Source of the DNA: Doryteuthis pealeii
Lineage: Eukaryota; Mollusca; Cephalopoda; Myopsida; Loliginidae
Assembly (NCBI GenBank): GCA_023376005.1
Contig: CM042151.1
Coordinates: 73,703,707 to 73,767,706 of the forward strand
Reading direction: 5' to 3'
Length of the DNA: 64,000 bases
Below are positions 20,441 to 30,813 of this stretch, piece by piece. Under the pieces are notes generated by a model. The model was not told the origin of the DNA. It was given only the letters and a program-made list of their open reading frames with translations, and ran no database searches. The number at the start of each line of letters is the position of its first letter. Positions within the stretch are counted from its first letter, which is position 1. The position numbers were made by a program, and so were the translations under genes.

Positions 20441-20599
20441 ATACTTACCTGGTTAAGAAGAAACAGTGATCATCTAGGCTGTTCTTCCAGAGTGAGGCCT
20501 TTCCATTGCACTACGGATTGGCTGACCTCTGCGATCCAAAATGTGGATGACTCGGTAACATTATTTCTAAGTGTGGGGTCTGCGTCCGCGCTCACCCTG
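20441..20599 (+). ncRNA. U1 spliceosomal snRNA-like gene (variant or pseudogene)
   Basis: 159 bp, close to the usual ~164 nt of U1, the snRNA that pairs with 5' splice sites. It begins ATACTTACCTGG, the invariant 5'-splice-site recognition region. Loop I reads GATCATCTAG where canonical U1 has GAUCACGAAG, the U1-70K site. Stem-loop II carries CCATTGCACTACGG, close to the U1A-binding AUUGCACUCC. CTGACCTCTGCGAT and AATGTGGATGACTCGG match the conserved stem III region. The Sm site, normally AAUUUNUGG, is replaced by TTATTTCTAAG. The terminal stem keeps TGCGTCCGCGC. The mixed conservation suggests a diverged U1 variant or recent pseudogene. Confidence 0.85.
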
Positions 20600-20603
20600 A
20601 TAA

Positions 20604-20620
20604 TCAAACTAAAAACAGAA
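20604..20620 (+). terminator. snRNA 3'-box-like element
   Basis: TCAAACTAAAAACAGAA starts five bases after the U1 3' end and resembles the 3' box that directs 3'-end formation of Pol II snRNAs. Confidence 0.45.
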
Positions 20621-21288
20621 TTCCAAACCCAGTACTCGGAATATTTGAAAAATTCCTACTCTTTGCATATAATTGGAATTTTGTTAATTAATAAAAATAG
20701 ATAACTTGACAGGTTAGATAACATTTTTTTTATCTAAATACTTAGATAGTCTTCTTTTTTTTTTTCTACACAGGCCAAGCCGAGAACAGAACTAATACAA
20801 AAAGTCACATTGGAAATAATTCCTTTCTGAGAATCTATTAATATAAAACAAAAACGGATTATTACATTTTTGATCATCCACACTTTAGTAGAAAGGACAT
20901 GTTGCTTGTCATAACATTGCAGATAAAAAAAATGTGTGCTTTTGTACATGCCTAATTTTTTTTTATACAATTCCCCATGCTTGGCTTTCTATGAGAGTGA
21001 GGAAATGCATGGACAGGGGGGAAAAAAAAAGGAGTTTTAGTCTAACAAAGACATTATTCTTTATCATTTCTGATCTATGTTGTTCCTAACTATTACAGAA
21101 TGGCAACTGATTGAGGAGAAGGAAAACTGTGTTGCATCCTTATCATGCTCAGGGCAAAGGTAAATACATATTCTTATTTTAATTTTGTTTAGTTTTTTTC
21201 TCAAAATGTGTTAAAAGCAATCCTACATTTAATTTTTAAATAGAAATAAATCAAAATAAATGTAGCCTTTATATTTGCTATTTCTCTG
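20621..21288. other. No gene recognised
   Basis: AT-rich. About 21095-21170 is a fragment of the SINE F 3' end (GAGAAGGAAAACTGTGTTGC, AGGGCAAAGGTAAATAC). 21281-21296 is the end of SINE O sequence split off by the foldback that follows. Confidence 0.45.
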
Positions 21289-21296
21289 AATGTTTG

Positions 21297-21796
21297 GGAC
21301 CAAGTCAACAACAGGCACCCCAGCTGAGATCAGTTTTGAAAGGAACTGAATTTTGCTTTTCACCGGTTGTCAGTAAAAAAAATCAGCAGTCGATAAAAAA
21401 CAAAAGGCACGTTTTTATACTAAAATAGTTTTTGATTTTAATAAAAAATTAGTTATTTCATGTTGTTGTTGTTAGCCCATGTGAAAAAAATAATTTTGCA
21501 ATAAAGATAAACTAATATTTTTATTTAGAAAAAAAAAAAAACTTAAAAGGAAAGACACATTTATTTATTTTCTATGTGCCTCTATGGATAGTTAATAAAA
21601 AAGATTTATAAAAAGTATATTATAAGTTTATAATAATAACTGCTAACCCTAACCCTATTTCAGAATTTTAGAATTAAGATTTGATAGTAAAATCTTTTTC
21701 GTTTTTATCGGCTGCTGATTTTGTTTACAGACAACCAGTGAAAAGCAAAATTCAGTTCCTTTCAAAACTGATCTGGGCCTGTTGGTCACTTGGTCC
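21297..21796. repeat. Foldback element, family G, 8-bp TSD, inside SINE O
   Basis: 500 bp with ends GGACCAAGT and ACTTGGTCC, flanked by AATGTTTG (21289-21296 and 21797-21804). Removing it rejoins the SINE O tail (CTCTGAATGTTTGAGATGAG). The loop contains CTAACCCTAACCC at about 21642. The second family member is at 47041-47700. Confidence 0.88.
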
Positions 21797-22385
21797 AATG
21801 TTTGAGATGAGGCTTGATGATTAGGATTATCTGCATTATGCGGTCTATTGTCCTCATCTTCATTGTTATCTGTACAATGTTTTGGCCAATGTGCCTCCAG
21901 CCTTCTTCAGGTATTTCTTGTTGGACTCGGGAACCTTCATTTTGGACTTGGGAACCTTCTTTTCGAACTCAGGATCCTTCTTGTCATAATTGGGAGCCAT
22001 TACGGAACTTTGTACCTAACCCTTTATTCAGTCCATGGGGATATCCTGTTCTCATTCCGCTAACCATATCTGGGGTAGAGGTGTTAAGTTGTGTTAATTA
22101 TTATTTATGTTACTGCTGCCCTTGATCAGAAATGAACCTGCAGTCTAGAGATAACTGTCACTTAGAACTGTCTTAGCCTAACTCCTTTATCCACTAGGCC
22201 ATGTGTCCAATTACGACAAGAAGGTTCCCAAGTTCAAAAAGAAGGTTCCCGAGTCTGAGCAGGTTCCCAAGTCTGACAAGAAATACCTGATGAAGGCCAG
22301 AGGGCACATCAGACGAAACGTTGTATAGATAACAATGAAGATGAGGACCATAGTCCAAATAATACAGATAATACTTTTTATTTGT
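21797..22385. mobile_element. Inverted composite of SINE O
   Basis: From 22203 leftwards (minus strand) runs a full SINE: head GGACACATGGCCTAGTGG, B-box-like GCAGGTTCATTTC, body and tail. From 22204 rightwards (plus) runs a second body and tail (GAAATACCTGATGAAGGCC, GAAACGTTGTATAG). Both tails face outwards from one tRNA-like head. Confidence 0.85.
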
Positions 22386-22399
22386 GTTCTTATTTATTT

Positions 22400-22482
22400 T
22401 TGTTACTCTTTTTAATTTCATATCATATCTTACTACATCAACTGTTAGATGTTTGACCCTAAAGGGTGCATATTTCTGCTAG
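22400..22482 (+). mobile_element. Helitron 3' end fragment
   Basis: Hairpin ACCCTAAAGGGT, then GCATATTTCTG and CTAG|T at 22479-22483: the 3' signature seen in families Q and H. Confidence 0.5.
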
Positions 22483-22900
22483 TAATGATAATTATCCTTT
22501 GTAAACAGTTATAGCTTGAAGTGCCTGAATATTCCTAATACAAATAATTTGAACAGTTATAGGGTTTCAAGTATTCCTATCAAATACTAATGATTTTCAC
22601 ATTTATATTGTTTCAAGTATCCCTATCTAATACTAATAACTTGCACACAATTATATGGTTTCTATTGAAGTCAATCAGTATACTGCTGGTTTGAACAACA
22701 GCAACTGGCTAAACACAACTAAAGCCATACCCAAGACAATATTTATGGTTTCAAGTATCCCTTTCTAATACTAATAACTTGCACACCATCATATCGTTTC
22801 AAATATTCCTATCTAATACTCATAATTTGCACACAGTCATATGGTTTCAAGTTTTCCTTTCTAATACTCATAATTTGCACATAGTCATATAGTTCAACAA
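22483..22900. repeat. 165-bp satellite, inverted fragments
   Basis: Reverse-orientation units (TGGTTTCAAGTATCCCTATC, CTAATACTAATAACTTGCAC) of the satellite at 8221-9160, with an unrelated ~75-bp insert near 22665-22740. Confidence 0.75.
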
Positions 22901-23089
22901 GGTCAGTAAAAGGCTAAGCCTTGTCAATCACTTACAGGTATTTTCCATGATTCAGAATTTACCAGTTACTTTTCAAATTCTACACTATTGTACATAATTT
23001 ATAGGTAACCTATCAATTATGCAACACAAGTGCCTTCAAAACACTTGTCTAACAAGATTACATGAAATGTCTTTGTTATAGTGTCAGAT

Positions 23090-23340
23090 ATACATATTTA
23101 GCAACCCTTCCCCATGAGTAGGTTGTGACATAAGGGCAATTTCTAAGGTGGAGTTTAAGAGATTTGAATTCAGAGTTTTCATTCTCCAGTTTGTCCTACT
23201 ATTTACCCATAACTAAAGGGGGAATAGTTGGATTCATACCTTTCCCAAGTGTATTAGCACTATGTGAAATGCAAACAGCCTTGTCCAAGATTTGAACTCA
23301 TCTCACCATGTCCATTTCCTACAATGGTAACCACTACATC
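23090..23340 (-). mobile_element. tRNA-derived SINE, family F
   Basis: Reverse copy: CCCTTCCCCATGAG at the 3' side, TTTACCCATAACTAAAGG and ATGTGAAATGCAAAC in the body, tRNA-like head at the right. Confidence 0.75.
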
Positions 23341-23380
23341 AGATGCTTCCATAATGGTTTATATAAGTACTGAAATTCTG

Positions 23381-23610
23381 GCTAGGAATCAGAAGGTTTT
23401 TTGGTTTGATACCGGCTCTTGCCAACTCAGTGAATGAATAGCACAGAGATCTGTGTGGTAAAATGAGAAGCTGATGGTAGGTGTGGTGCTCCACTTCAGA
23501 CACCAAAACAATCTCCTTGGTCTTGCGCAAGTGAAAAGGGGATAGACTCCCTTGCAATCTGGCTGATATGGACTTTAGGCCACCCCGACGACTTTACTTA
23601 CTTTTACTTA
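23381..23610 (+). mobile_element. tRNA-derived SINE, family E
   Basis: 5'-truncated copy starting inside the tRNA-like head: GGTTTGATACCGGCTCTTGC, CACAGAGATCTGTGTGG, CTGATGGTAGGTGTGG, then GACTTTAGGCCACCCCGACG and an ACTT-rich tail. Confidence 0.78.
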
Positions 23611-24150
23611 CTTATTTTAGACTAGACCTCAAATCCATCAAAGTTGCACGCAGAATTGAGGAAGTGGAAGGAAATGAAAAAATATTTGACCAGATGTTGT
23701 CTTATACCTTGAGATTCTGATTATCATGTTTTAAAATATATGGGAGAGGAGAACCGAGGCTCCAACACTGAAAGACTTTTGTAGGGGCTAAAACTCTTCT
23801 CTGCCCAGGGAATAGGAAGTTAGAGATTGATGTCCCTTGTTAGGTTATAAAGACTTTCTCTCAATTTGGCAGGACACTTGGGGGAGTAAACCTCGTAGAG
23901 TTAGTTTTTTTGCCACTCAGTCAACAGTGACTGAAGAAAACTCCTCACCGAGGGAGCATAGCTGGCTAAACCCCCTTAGCACCCCTTCAGCGAGGGAGAT
24001 AATTAATTGTAAGTACTACTTTCAAGTACTCATATTGTTGTGTCAAATCATGTGGCATGTTAATAAACCTGGTTAAAAGTACATGTTCTTTCTCCTCATT
24101 ATTTTGGTTTTTACACAAATTTTCCTACACTTTTATAAAATCTAGGATCA
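23611..24150. other. No gene recognised
   Basis: A 79-codon plus-strand frame (23837-24076) has no domain. Moderately complex sequence of unknown origin. Confidence 0.4.
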
Positions 24151-24153
24151 TCA

Positions 24154-24496
24154 AAAAATACCACATGTAGAGTATTACATGTGGTATTTTATGTCCTTTC
24201 TTAATCGAGATAAAAAAGGGGTGCCTAAAGGTCATATTTTTTAAAACTTACGTAGAGTATTACATAAGTTTAAAAAAATGACCATATGACCTTTAGGCAC
24301 CCCTTTTTGATCTCGATTAAGAAAGGACATGTTTTTCATTTACACTGTCAATATCCGGTTGTTTTAACAGACGATTTTTAGAGGTTTTTTTTAACCCTAA
24401 CCCCTAACAAACAACCGGATATTGACTGTGTAAATGAAAAACATGTCCTTTCTTAATTGAGATTAAAAGGGGTGCCTAAAGGTAATATGGTCCAAA
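24154..24496. repeat. Compound family D foldback
   Basis: 24191-24237 is a right arm only (CCTTTCTTAATCGAGAT, GGGGTGCCTAAAGGTCATAT). It is followed back-to-back by a complete D element (24281-24496: GACCATATGACCTTTAGGC...GGTAATATGGTCC) with AACCCTAACCCC in its loop. Two small hairpins with the same AGAGTATT loop (24154-24190 and 24237-24279) border the partial arm. It ends 107 bp past the stop codon of the next ZNF, so it is probably in that 3' UTR. Confidence 0.82.
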
Positions 24497-24602
24497 AAAC
24501 AACAGATTCAAAAAATATATTTTTCATACATCTTGATATTTACAAAAACCTTGCATGTTACAACTCCAAGGAAATTGTTACATGAAGATAAAAAAAAAGA
24601 AA

Positions 24603-25799
24603 TCATAGTTTCTCATCATAATGTGTTGTGACATGACTTTTTAAATTATCTCTCCGGGCAAAAGCTCTCCCGCAAACTTCACAGGTAAAAGTCTTCTCTC
24701 CAGTATGTGTTTTTACATGTCTTTTTAAAATAGAAGCCTGAGTAAAAGATTTACCACATTCTTCACACTGAAAGGGAGTTTCACCAGTATGTATACGCAT
24801 GTGTATTTTCAGGCTGTTTTTGTATAAGTAAGATTTTCCACAAGTTTCACAGGTAAAAGTAGGTATTTCTGAATAGAGCTCTCTGTGAGTTTTCATGTGA
24901 CAATTTAAATGTTGCTTTAATGAGAAGGATTTGCTACACACTTCACAGTGAAATGGAGTTTCTCCAGTATGTGTACTTAGATGACCCTTTAAAAGTATTT
25001 TTTGTGCAAAAGATTTACCACACAGTTCACATTGAAATGGGGATTCACCAGTATGTGAAAGCATGTGTATATTCAGATGATCTTTTCGTGAGAAAGCTTT
25101 TCCACATACTTCACAGTTAAATGGCCTTTGTCCTGTGTGGGTTTGCATATGCCTCTTTACATGAGCATTTTGTGAGAAAAACTTTTTGCATATTTCACAT
25201 TGGAAAGGAGTTTCACCTGTGTGAGTTCTCATATGAGTTGTTAAGTGACCATTTAGAGAAAAAGATCTATTACAAATCTGACACTGAAAAGGAGTTTCCC
25301 CAGTATGAATTCTCAAGTGCTTTTTTAGATTACTTTTTATAGAAAATAACTTGTCACAGACTTGACATTGATAGGGTGTCTCTCCAGTATGTGTTCTCAT
25401 GTGTATTTTCAAATTAGTATAATGAGAGAAGGCTTTGTTGCACACTTCACACTTGTAGGGAGTTTCACCAGTATGTGTTCTCATATGGCTTTTCAAGAGA
25501 ATATTTCGTGTGAATGATTTCTTACACAATTCACATTGAAAGAGCGTTTCTCCATGATGGGTACTTATGTGTGTTTTTAAGTTATTGTATTGAGATAATG
25601 ATTTTTCACAAATGCTGCATTGATAAAGTTCATCATCTGCATGGGATTTCCTATGATTACTTAAATCTTCTTTTTTGATGAAACTTTTTCCACACAAGTT
25701 ACAGTTGTGCAGTGCCTGATTGGTGTGCGTTCTGAGATGGACTTCCAAGCGAAATTCTTCTGTAAATGATTGTCTGCAAACTTCACAAGCAAATTTCAT
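24603..25799 (-). CDS. C2H2 zinc-finger protein, 14 fingers
   Basis: A 398-residue protein made almost wholly of zinc fingers; the first begins at residue 5 (MKFACEVC), so there is no separate N-terminal effector domain. Fourteen C2H2 fingers with a 28-residue period start near 5, 33, 61, 89, 117, 145, 173, 201, 229, 257 and 285. After an RELYSEIPT linker they resume near 318, 346 and 374. In finger 3 the conserved Phe is Leu (EKSLSQ), and its linker is HHGETL. Others are TGETPF/Y, TGQRPF, TGESPF and TGEKTF. A 3' splice site (TTTTCTTTTCAG) lies 68 bases before the ATG. It is flanked on both sides by family D foldbacks. It is probably a nuclear sequence-specific DNA-binding protein, target unknown. 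Confidence 0.92.
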   Translation of the reverse strand: MKFACEVCRQSFTEEFRLEVHLRTHTNQALHNCNLCGKSFIKKEDLSNHRKSHADDELYQCSICEKSLSQYNNLKTHISTHHGETLFQCELCKKSFTRNILLKSHMRTHTGETPYKCEVCNKAFSHYTNLKIHMRTHTGETPYQCQVCDKLFSIKSNLKKHLRIHTGETPFQCQICNRSFSLNGHLTTHMRTHTGETPFQCEICKKFFSQNAHVKRHMQTHTGQRPFNCEVCGKAFSRKDHLNIHMLSHTGESPFQCELCGKSFAQKILLKGHLSTHTGETPFHCEVCSKSFSLKQHLNCHMKTHRELYSEIPTFTCETCGKSYLYKNSLKIHMRIHTGETPFQCEECGKSFTQASILKRHVKTHTGEKTFTCEVCGRAFARRDNLKSHVTTHYDEKL

Positions 25800-25867
25800 A
25801 CTTGCAGACAGATGGATTAAGTTTTCAAGTTTTTGATTCTTGTGAGAAGTCTACAAAAATTGGCACA

Positions 25868-25869
25868 CT
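25868..25869 (-). other. 3' splice site for the 24603-25799 ZNF exon
   Basis: TCTGTTTTCTTTTCAG on the minus strand; exon begins at 25867. Pyrimidine tract and AG are strong. Confidence 0.7.
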
Positions 25870-25931
25870 GAAAAGAAAACAGAGGAAAGTCATTTTCAGT
25901 TCTGAGCCAAATAGATATAAAGTAGTTAGAT

Positions 25932-26194
25932 CAGACCATATGACCTTAAGGCACCCCTTTTTAATCTCGATTAAGAAAGGACATGTTTTTCATTTACACT
26001 CTCAATATCCGGTTGTTTTAACAGACGGTTTTTAGATTTTATTTTTAAATTATAAAACTAACCATTAACCCTAACCCCTAACTCTAACTCTAACCCTAAC
26101 CCCTAACAAACAACCAGATATTGATGATGTAAAGGAAAAACATGTCCTTTCTTAATCAAGATTAAAAAGGGGTGCCTTAAGGTCATATGATCTG
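25932..26194. repeat. Foldback element, family D
   Basis: CAGACCATATGACC...GGTCATATGATCTG arms; the loop carries TAACTCTAACTCTAACCC and AACCCTAACCCC. It lies about 65 bp upstream of the ZNF acceptor, inside the inferred intron. Confidence 0.85.
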
Positions 26195-26245
26195 TTAAAT
26201 CTATAAAATCATATAAAAATGTCCAGTTTGTTGGCTGGTTGGTTT

Positions 26246-26735
26246 TTATGCCCTGACAACCCTTGTTGGGTCATTTTATGCCAATGACATTTTGTTTTAT
26301 TCATTCTTCCTGGGTATTCAATTTCTTTTTGTTTAACTCGATTTTTTTAACATATTTTTTATACTTATTTTTTAATCTATTTAACCCATAGGTGAGACCC
26401 TAACAGTTACTACCCCTCTGGGAGTAATAGCAATATAGGGGTACTCTACATTCCCCAGAATTTCAGAATTGGAACTTCACCACTAGATGCAGTTTAGCAT
26501 CATACCCAGGATAATAAGACCCTCAGTCATGGCCTTCTAGTACATATGATGAAAAGGGTTAGGGAGTTACCATAAGAGCAATAGGGTTGGGACAATAATA
26601 TAGGTGCTAGGGCTTGACATGACCAGTTGGTTGATCAGAGGTGGCTTCTTCATCTGCCTAAGGGACAAAATGGATTGTTCCATGTCATGGACTGCCCAGC
26701 CATTACTTGTAGCCACTACTTAGGCTAACATAAAA
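26246..26735 (-). mobile_element. SINE-like family A copy with LINE-like tail
   Basis: Reverse copy whose left end GGTTTTTATGCCCTGAC / GGGTCATTTTATGCCAATG corresponds to the shared 3' tail. The body contains GGGGTACTCTACATTCCCC and ATAGGTGCTAGGGCTTGAC. Confidence 0.8.
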
Positions 26736-26760
26736 CAAAAGTAGTCTAAGTTAGGCCAGA

Positions 26761-27004
26761 TAAGTAAAGTCGTCGGGGCAGCCTAAAGTCAGTATTAGCC
26801 AATCAGCGAGGGAGTCTATCCCCTTTTCACTTGCACTAGACCAAGGAGATTATTTTAGCGTCTGAGGTGGAGCACCACACCTACCATCAGCTCCTTACTT
26901 TACCGCACAGATCCCTGTGCTACTCATACGCTGAGTTCGCGAGGACCGGTATCGAACTAGGAACCTTGTGGTTTCTAGCCGAACGCTCTACCAACTGAGC
27001 TAAC
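26761..27004 (-). mobile_element. tRNA-derived SINE, family E (full length)
   Basis: Read on the minus strand: TTAGCTCAGTTGGTAGAGCG (A box), B-box-like region GTTCCTAGTTCGATACC, then the body ending ACTTTACTTA. It resembles a tRNA-Lys/Arg-type head. Confidence 0.88.
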
Positions 27005-27065
27005 ATTTTTCCACTTAAATTGTTTCCTGCGGAACCAACTAACAATGTAGGGTGAAGTATTACTG

Positions 27066-27487
27066 TACTTATTTCTATTCAATAATAGTCATTTGTTTGC
27101 ACACAGTTATTTGGTTTCAAGTAACTAATAATAATCCTTAATAAACAAAGCTTCAAATAAGTATTCTTAAAACAAATAATTTAAGTTATGAGGTATTAAA
27201 TATCCCTAGTACAAATAATTGGCACACAGTTTTATACTTTCAAGTAAGTAATAATAATCATTAGTAAGCTATTATAGCTTTGAGTAATAATTCTTAATAC
27301 AAATAATTTACAGTTATATGACATCAAATATCCTATCTATAACTAACAATTTTCAAACAGTTATATTTTTTTAACAATGTTTTAGTTTATTTACTGCTAA
27401 ATGAAAGAACCTAAGGGAACATCCTTTCAGTGTGCTAATTCCACCTTTTTTGCCAAGTGTAATTAATTGACAGAACCACTGTAGTAA
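27066..27487. repeat. Inverted duplicate of 8079-8480
   Basis: Reverse complement of the satellite and flank adjoining the Helitron at 7477-8078, including GCCAAGTGTAATTAATTGAC and GAACATCCTTTCAGTGTGC. Confidence 0.85.
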
Positions 27488-27650
27488 TCTTATTATAATG
27501 GAGATTACACGTTTGACTGTAACTGAAACTATATCACTACTCAAGTCACAATTCCCTTAGTTATTTACATCATATAAATCATTTAAACCTCAATTATTAT
27601 TAAAATTGTTTTACATTATTAATACTGTTGACTATATCTACATACAATTT
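27488..27650 (+). mobile_element. Helitron fragment, family Q
   Basis: A|TCTTATTATAATGGAGATTA 5' end, truncated near 27650 where satellite sequence resumes. It is inserted at the same site as the copy at 7477-8078, so the pair arose by duplication. Confidence 0.75.
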
Positions 27651-27779
27651 CAAGTAAGTAATAATAATCATTAGTAAGCTATTATATATTTGAGTAATTA
27701 TTCTTAATACAAATGATTTACAGTTATATGGCATCCAGTATTCTTATCAAATATGAATAATTTTTAGACAGATTTTTTT

Positions 27780-27905
27780 TGAACCCTAATAGGGTCAGAG
27801 TGTACCTGAGAATAATGCCAATGAAGGGGTACTCCACACTCACCAGATCTCCAGAACTGTAGACTCAACATCAAATGCAGTTTAGTGTACTATCCAGGAC
27901 ATTAG
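27780..27905 (-). mobile_element. Family A-related fragment
   Basis: CCTAATAGGGTCAGAGTGTA, GGGGTACTCCACACTCACC, AAATGCAGTTTAGTGTAC. Confidence 0.6.
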
Positions 27906-27939
27906 TATTACTAAAAAAAGTTGGGTTACTATAGGTAAA

Positions 27940-28670
27940 ATGTAAACGCATTGTTAATGATTTTATAATAGAAATGAATAGTAAATAATTTACTATAGAA
28001 ATGCATTGCAAATGATTTTAATATATGAATACAAGGCAAAAGATTTTTAATATAGGAATGCATTGTAAATTATTTTACTATAGAAATGCATTGCAAATGA
28101 TTTTACTATAGAAATGCATTGCAAATGATTTTAATATATGAATACAATGCAAAAGATTTTAATATAGGAATACATTGTAAATTATTTTACTATAGAAATG
28201 CATTGCAAATGATTTTACTATAGAAATGCAATGCAAATGATTTTAATATAGGAATGCATTGTAAATTATTTTACTATAGAAATGCATTGCAAATGATTTT
28301 ACTATAGAAATGCATGCAAATGATTTTAATATATGAATACAATGCAAAAGATTTTAATATAGGAATACATTGTAAATTATTTTACTATAGAAATGCATTG
28401 CAAATGATTTTACTATAGAAATACAATGCAAAAGATTTTAATATAGGAATGCATTGTAAATTATTTTAATATAGAAATTCACTGCAAATGATTTTACTGA
28501 ATGAATACATAGCAACTATAGGAATTCACTGCACAGGATTTTACTATATGAATACAGTGCAAAAGGTTTTGTTATAAAAATGCACTGCAAATGATTTTAC
28601 TATATGAATAAACTGCAAAATATTTTAATATAGGAATGAACTGCAAATGATTTTACTGAATGAATACACC
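27940..28670. repeat. 28-bp minisatellite
   Basis: About 25 copies of a unit such as TATAGAAATGCATTGCAAAT + GATTTTAC, alternating with a variant having TATATGAATACAATGCAAAA. A diverged trace occurs at about 52800-52865. Confidence 0.92.
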
Positions 28671-28671
28671 G

Positions 28672-29065
28672 AAAAAGGTACACCACATTCCCAAGAGATC
28701 CAAAATTGAAACTTCACCATTAGATGCAGGTTGATGTCATACCCAGGACACTAAGACCCTTAGCCACTGCCTTCTAGCACATATATGATAAAAATGGTTG
28801 CTGGTTTGCTTAAGAGCAATAAGGTATGGGACAATCATATAGGTGCTAGAGCTTGACAAAACAAGATTATTAATCAAAAGGGGCCTCTCTGACTGCCATC
28901 TAGCTTAAGTAAGGGCCAAAGTGGAGTGTTGCATGTCATGGACAGCTCAGCCATCAGGATTCTGTCCTTAAGCATCATGGGTTGCCATCCACTGCCAACA
29001 GGTGGCCCCATTGTGGGATTTTATTTTGCTGCAGAGTTGCAGTTGGTGTATTCTACAGCTAAAGC
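28672..29065 (-). mobile_element. SINE-like family A copy
   Basis: GTACACCACATTCCCAAGAG through CAACAGGTGGCCCC and TGTATTCTACAGCTAAAGC; extends past the 5' point of the 673-1132 copy. Confidence 0.75.
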
Positions 29066-29429
29066 TTACAGGGCGGTTGTCAAATATGAAATTTATTTTA
29101 TATGGATTAGACCTGTCTACTACATAAATACAATCATAAAATCATTTCTGATTTTATGTAATTTTCAGAATACATGAACACGAATAATTTAATAATGCCC
29201 TATCTACAGAGCTCAGAATATGCTGAATTGTATCTTCTACAGTCAGTGGTGGAACAAAGGGGGGAGGGGTCAGGAAGGGGCAGTTGCCTTCATGGGGTGC
29301 AAAATCGCCCTAACCCTAAAACCTTTGTGTTGCTATCACATTGAAATATATTGCCTAACTTTTGCCACTATATTCCTGAATTATGAATATGTAGAATTTG
29401 AATCGGGTAGGTGAAGCTTTGAAAAATCT
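29066..29429. other. No gene recognised
   Basis: A 64-codon frame (29220-29414) has no domain. GGGGGGAGGGGTCAGG near 29262 is a G-rich spot. Confidence 0.4.
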
Positions 29430-29672
29430 GAATCAGTATTCAGTGGCCACTGGAGGGGGCGTCACTGCCTGCAGCGAAGTAAGACCCCCCACCCATAACT
29501 CACAAAAAAGGGGTGACCTGTGTATGGCACTAAACTGCATCTGATTGCGAAGCTCCAGTTCTTGAGATCTGGGGAGTGTGGAGTACCCCCTTCATTATCA
29601 TTACTTCCAGGTCCATTCTGATCTGGAGTGGTAATACTTGTTAGAGTCTCATCTATGGGTCAAATAAATCTG
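29430..29672 (+). mobile_element. Family A-related copy
   Basis: CCACTGGAGGGGGCGTCACT, ACTAAACTGCATCTGATTGC, GGAGTGTGGAGTACCCCC and TCTCATCTATGGGTCAAATA. It lacks the LINE-like tail. Confidence 0.7.
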
Positions 29673-29687
29673 TTTAAATATTATTTA

Positions 29688-30140
29688 GTATTATCTGCGT
29701 TATTCGGACTATTGTTCTCATCTTTATTGTTATTTGTACAACGTTTTGGCCGATATGCCCTCCGGCCTTCTTCAGGTATTTCTTGTCGGACACAGGAACC
29801 TTCTTTTTGAACTCGGGAACTTTCTTGTCATAACTGGGAGCCATCACGGAACTTTGAACCTAACCCTTTATTCAGTCCACGGGGGTATCCTGTTCTCATT
29901 CCACTAACCATAGCTGGGGTAGGAGTTGTGTTAATTATTTTTCTATGTTACTGCCACCACTCAGGATTGAACCCGGAATCCAGAGATAACTGTCACTTAG
30001 AACTGTCTTAACCTAACTACCTTATCCACTAGGCCATGTGTCCCGAGTTCGAAAAGAAGGTTCCCGAGTCCGACAAGAAATACCTGAAGAAGGCTGGAGG
30101 GCATATCGGCCGAAACGTTGTACAAATAACAATACAAAAA
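29688..30140. mobile_element. Inverted composite of SINE O
   Basis: Left, reverse-oriented tail (GTATTATCTGCGTTATTCGG) and body lead to a tRNA-like head (minus, ending near 30042). A second outward body/tail follows on the plus strand (AAATACCTGAAGAAGGC, CGAAACGTTGTACAAATAAC). Confidence 0.85.
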
Positions 30141-30805
30141 TATCTAAAGAAACTACACAAAAAAATGTGAATATAAACGTAGAACAAATGTGATTCCATA
30201 ACCTCTAGGCATAGAATAATCCTAGACAGGTTGATATGCTGTTAGAATCAACCAATCAACTAGTTGAAAAATAATTAATTTCAAATTTGAATAATTCACT
30301 GAGTTGAGTAGAAAAAATAATAATCTGAATACTACTCAGTGATCATCCTCAACAACAGGTGTCAACAAACTATTTTATTAGGTACGCCTGGCGGTACTCG
30401 AATTTGTTTGTTAAAACATACAGAACGCGAGACGTTCTGATACCATATAAATTTAAATATCATGTTAAGCTTACTAAATCTTCATGGACTTAACTATTGT
30501 GGGTGACAAAATTTTGTGCGTGTGAGCATTTCACTTGTTAGTTAAGCAATCCTGAATTTTCACTTGTTACAATAATAATGTGGCCAGCGCTCGTTACTTT
30601 TTCAATTATCCGGCTCACCGTAAAAACAGTTTGGTGATCCCTGCTCTACACATTATTACAACAACAAACATCACTGCTACAAAACCTGCCCCCTCAAGCC
30701 AAACAAATACCTGATGTCTTAACCTATTGATGACTTAATTAATTGTATTTTTTTTTGTTGTTGTAAAAATTATGAGTATTTGATAGTGTGTCATTGTTTA
30801 CTTTA
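30141..30805. other. No gene recognised
   Basis: 30180-30260 vaguely resembles the LINE/SINE tail (CAGGTTGATATGCTGTTAG). The rest is complex sequence without a clear frame. Confidence 0.4.
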
Positions 30806-30813
30806 TATTGTGT

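Noticed and set aside
20441..20452. Minus-strand splice donor CCAG|GTAAGTAT for a ZNF 5' exon
   Set aside because: A perfect donor on the opposite strand is expected because U1 is complementary to donors; the flanking sequence is U1.
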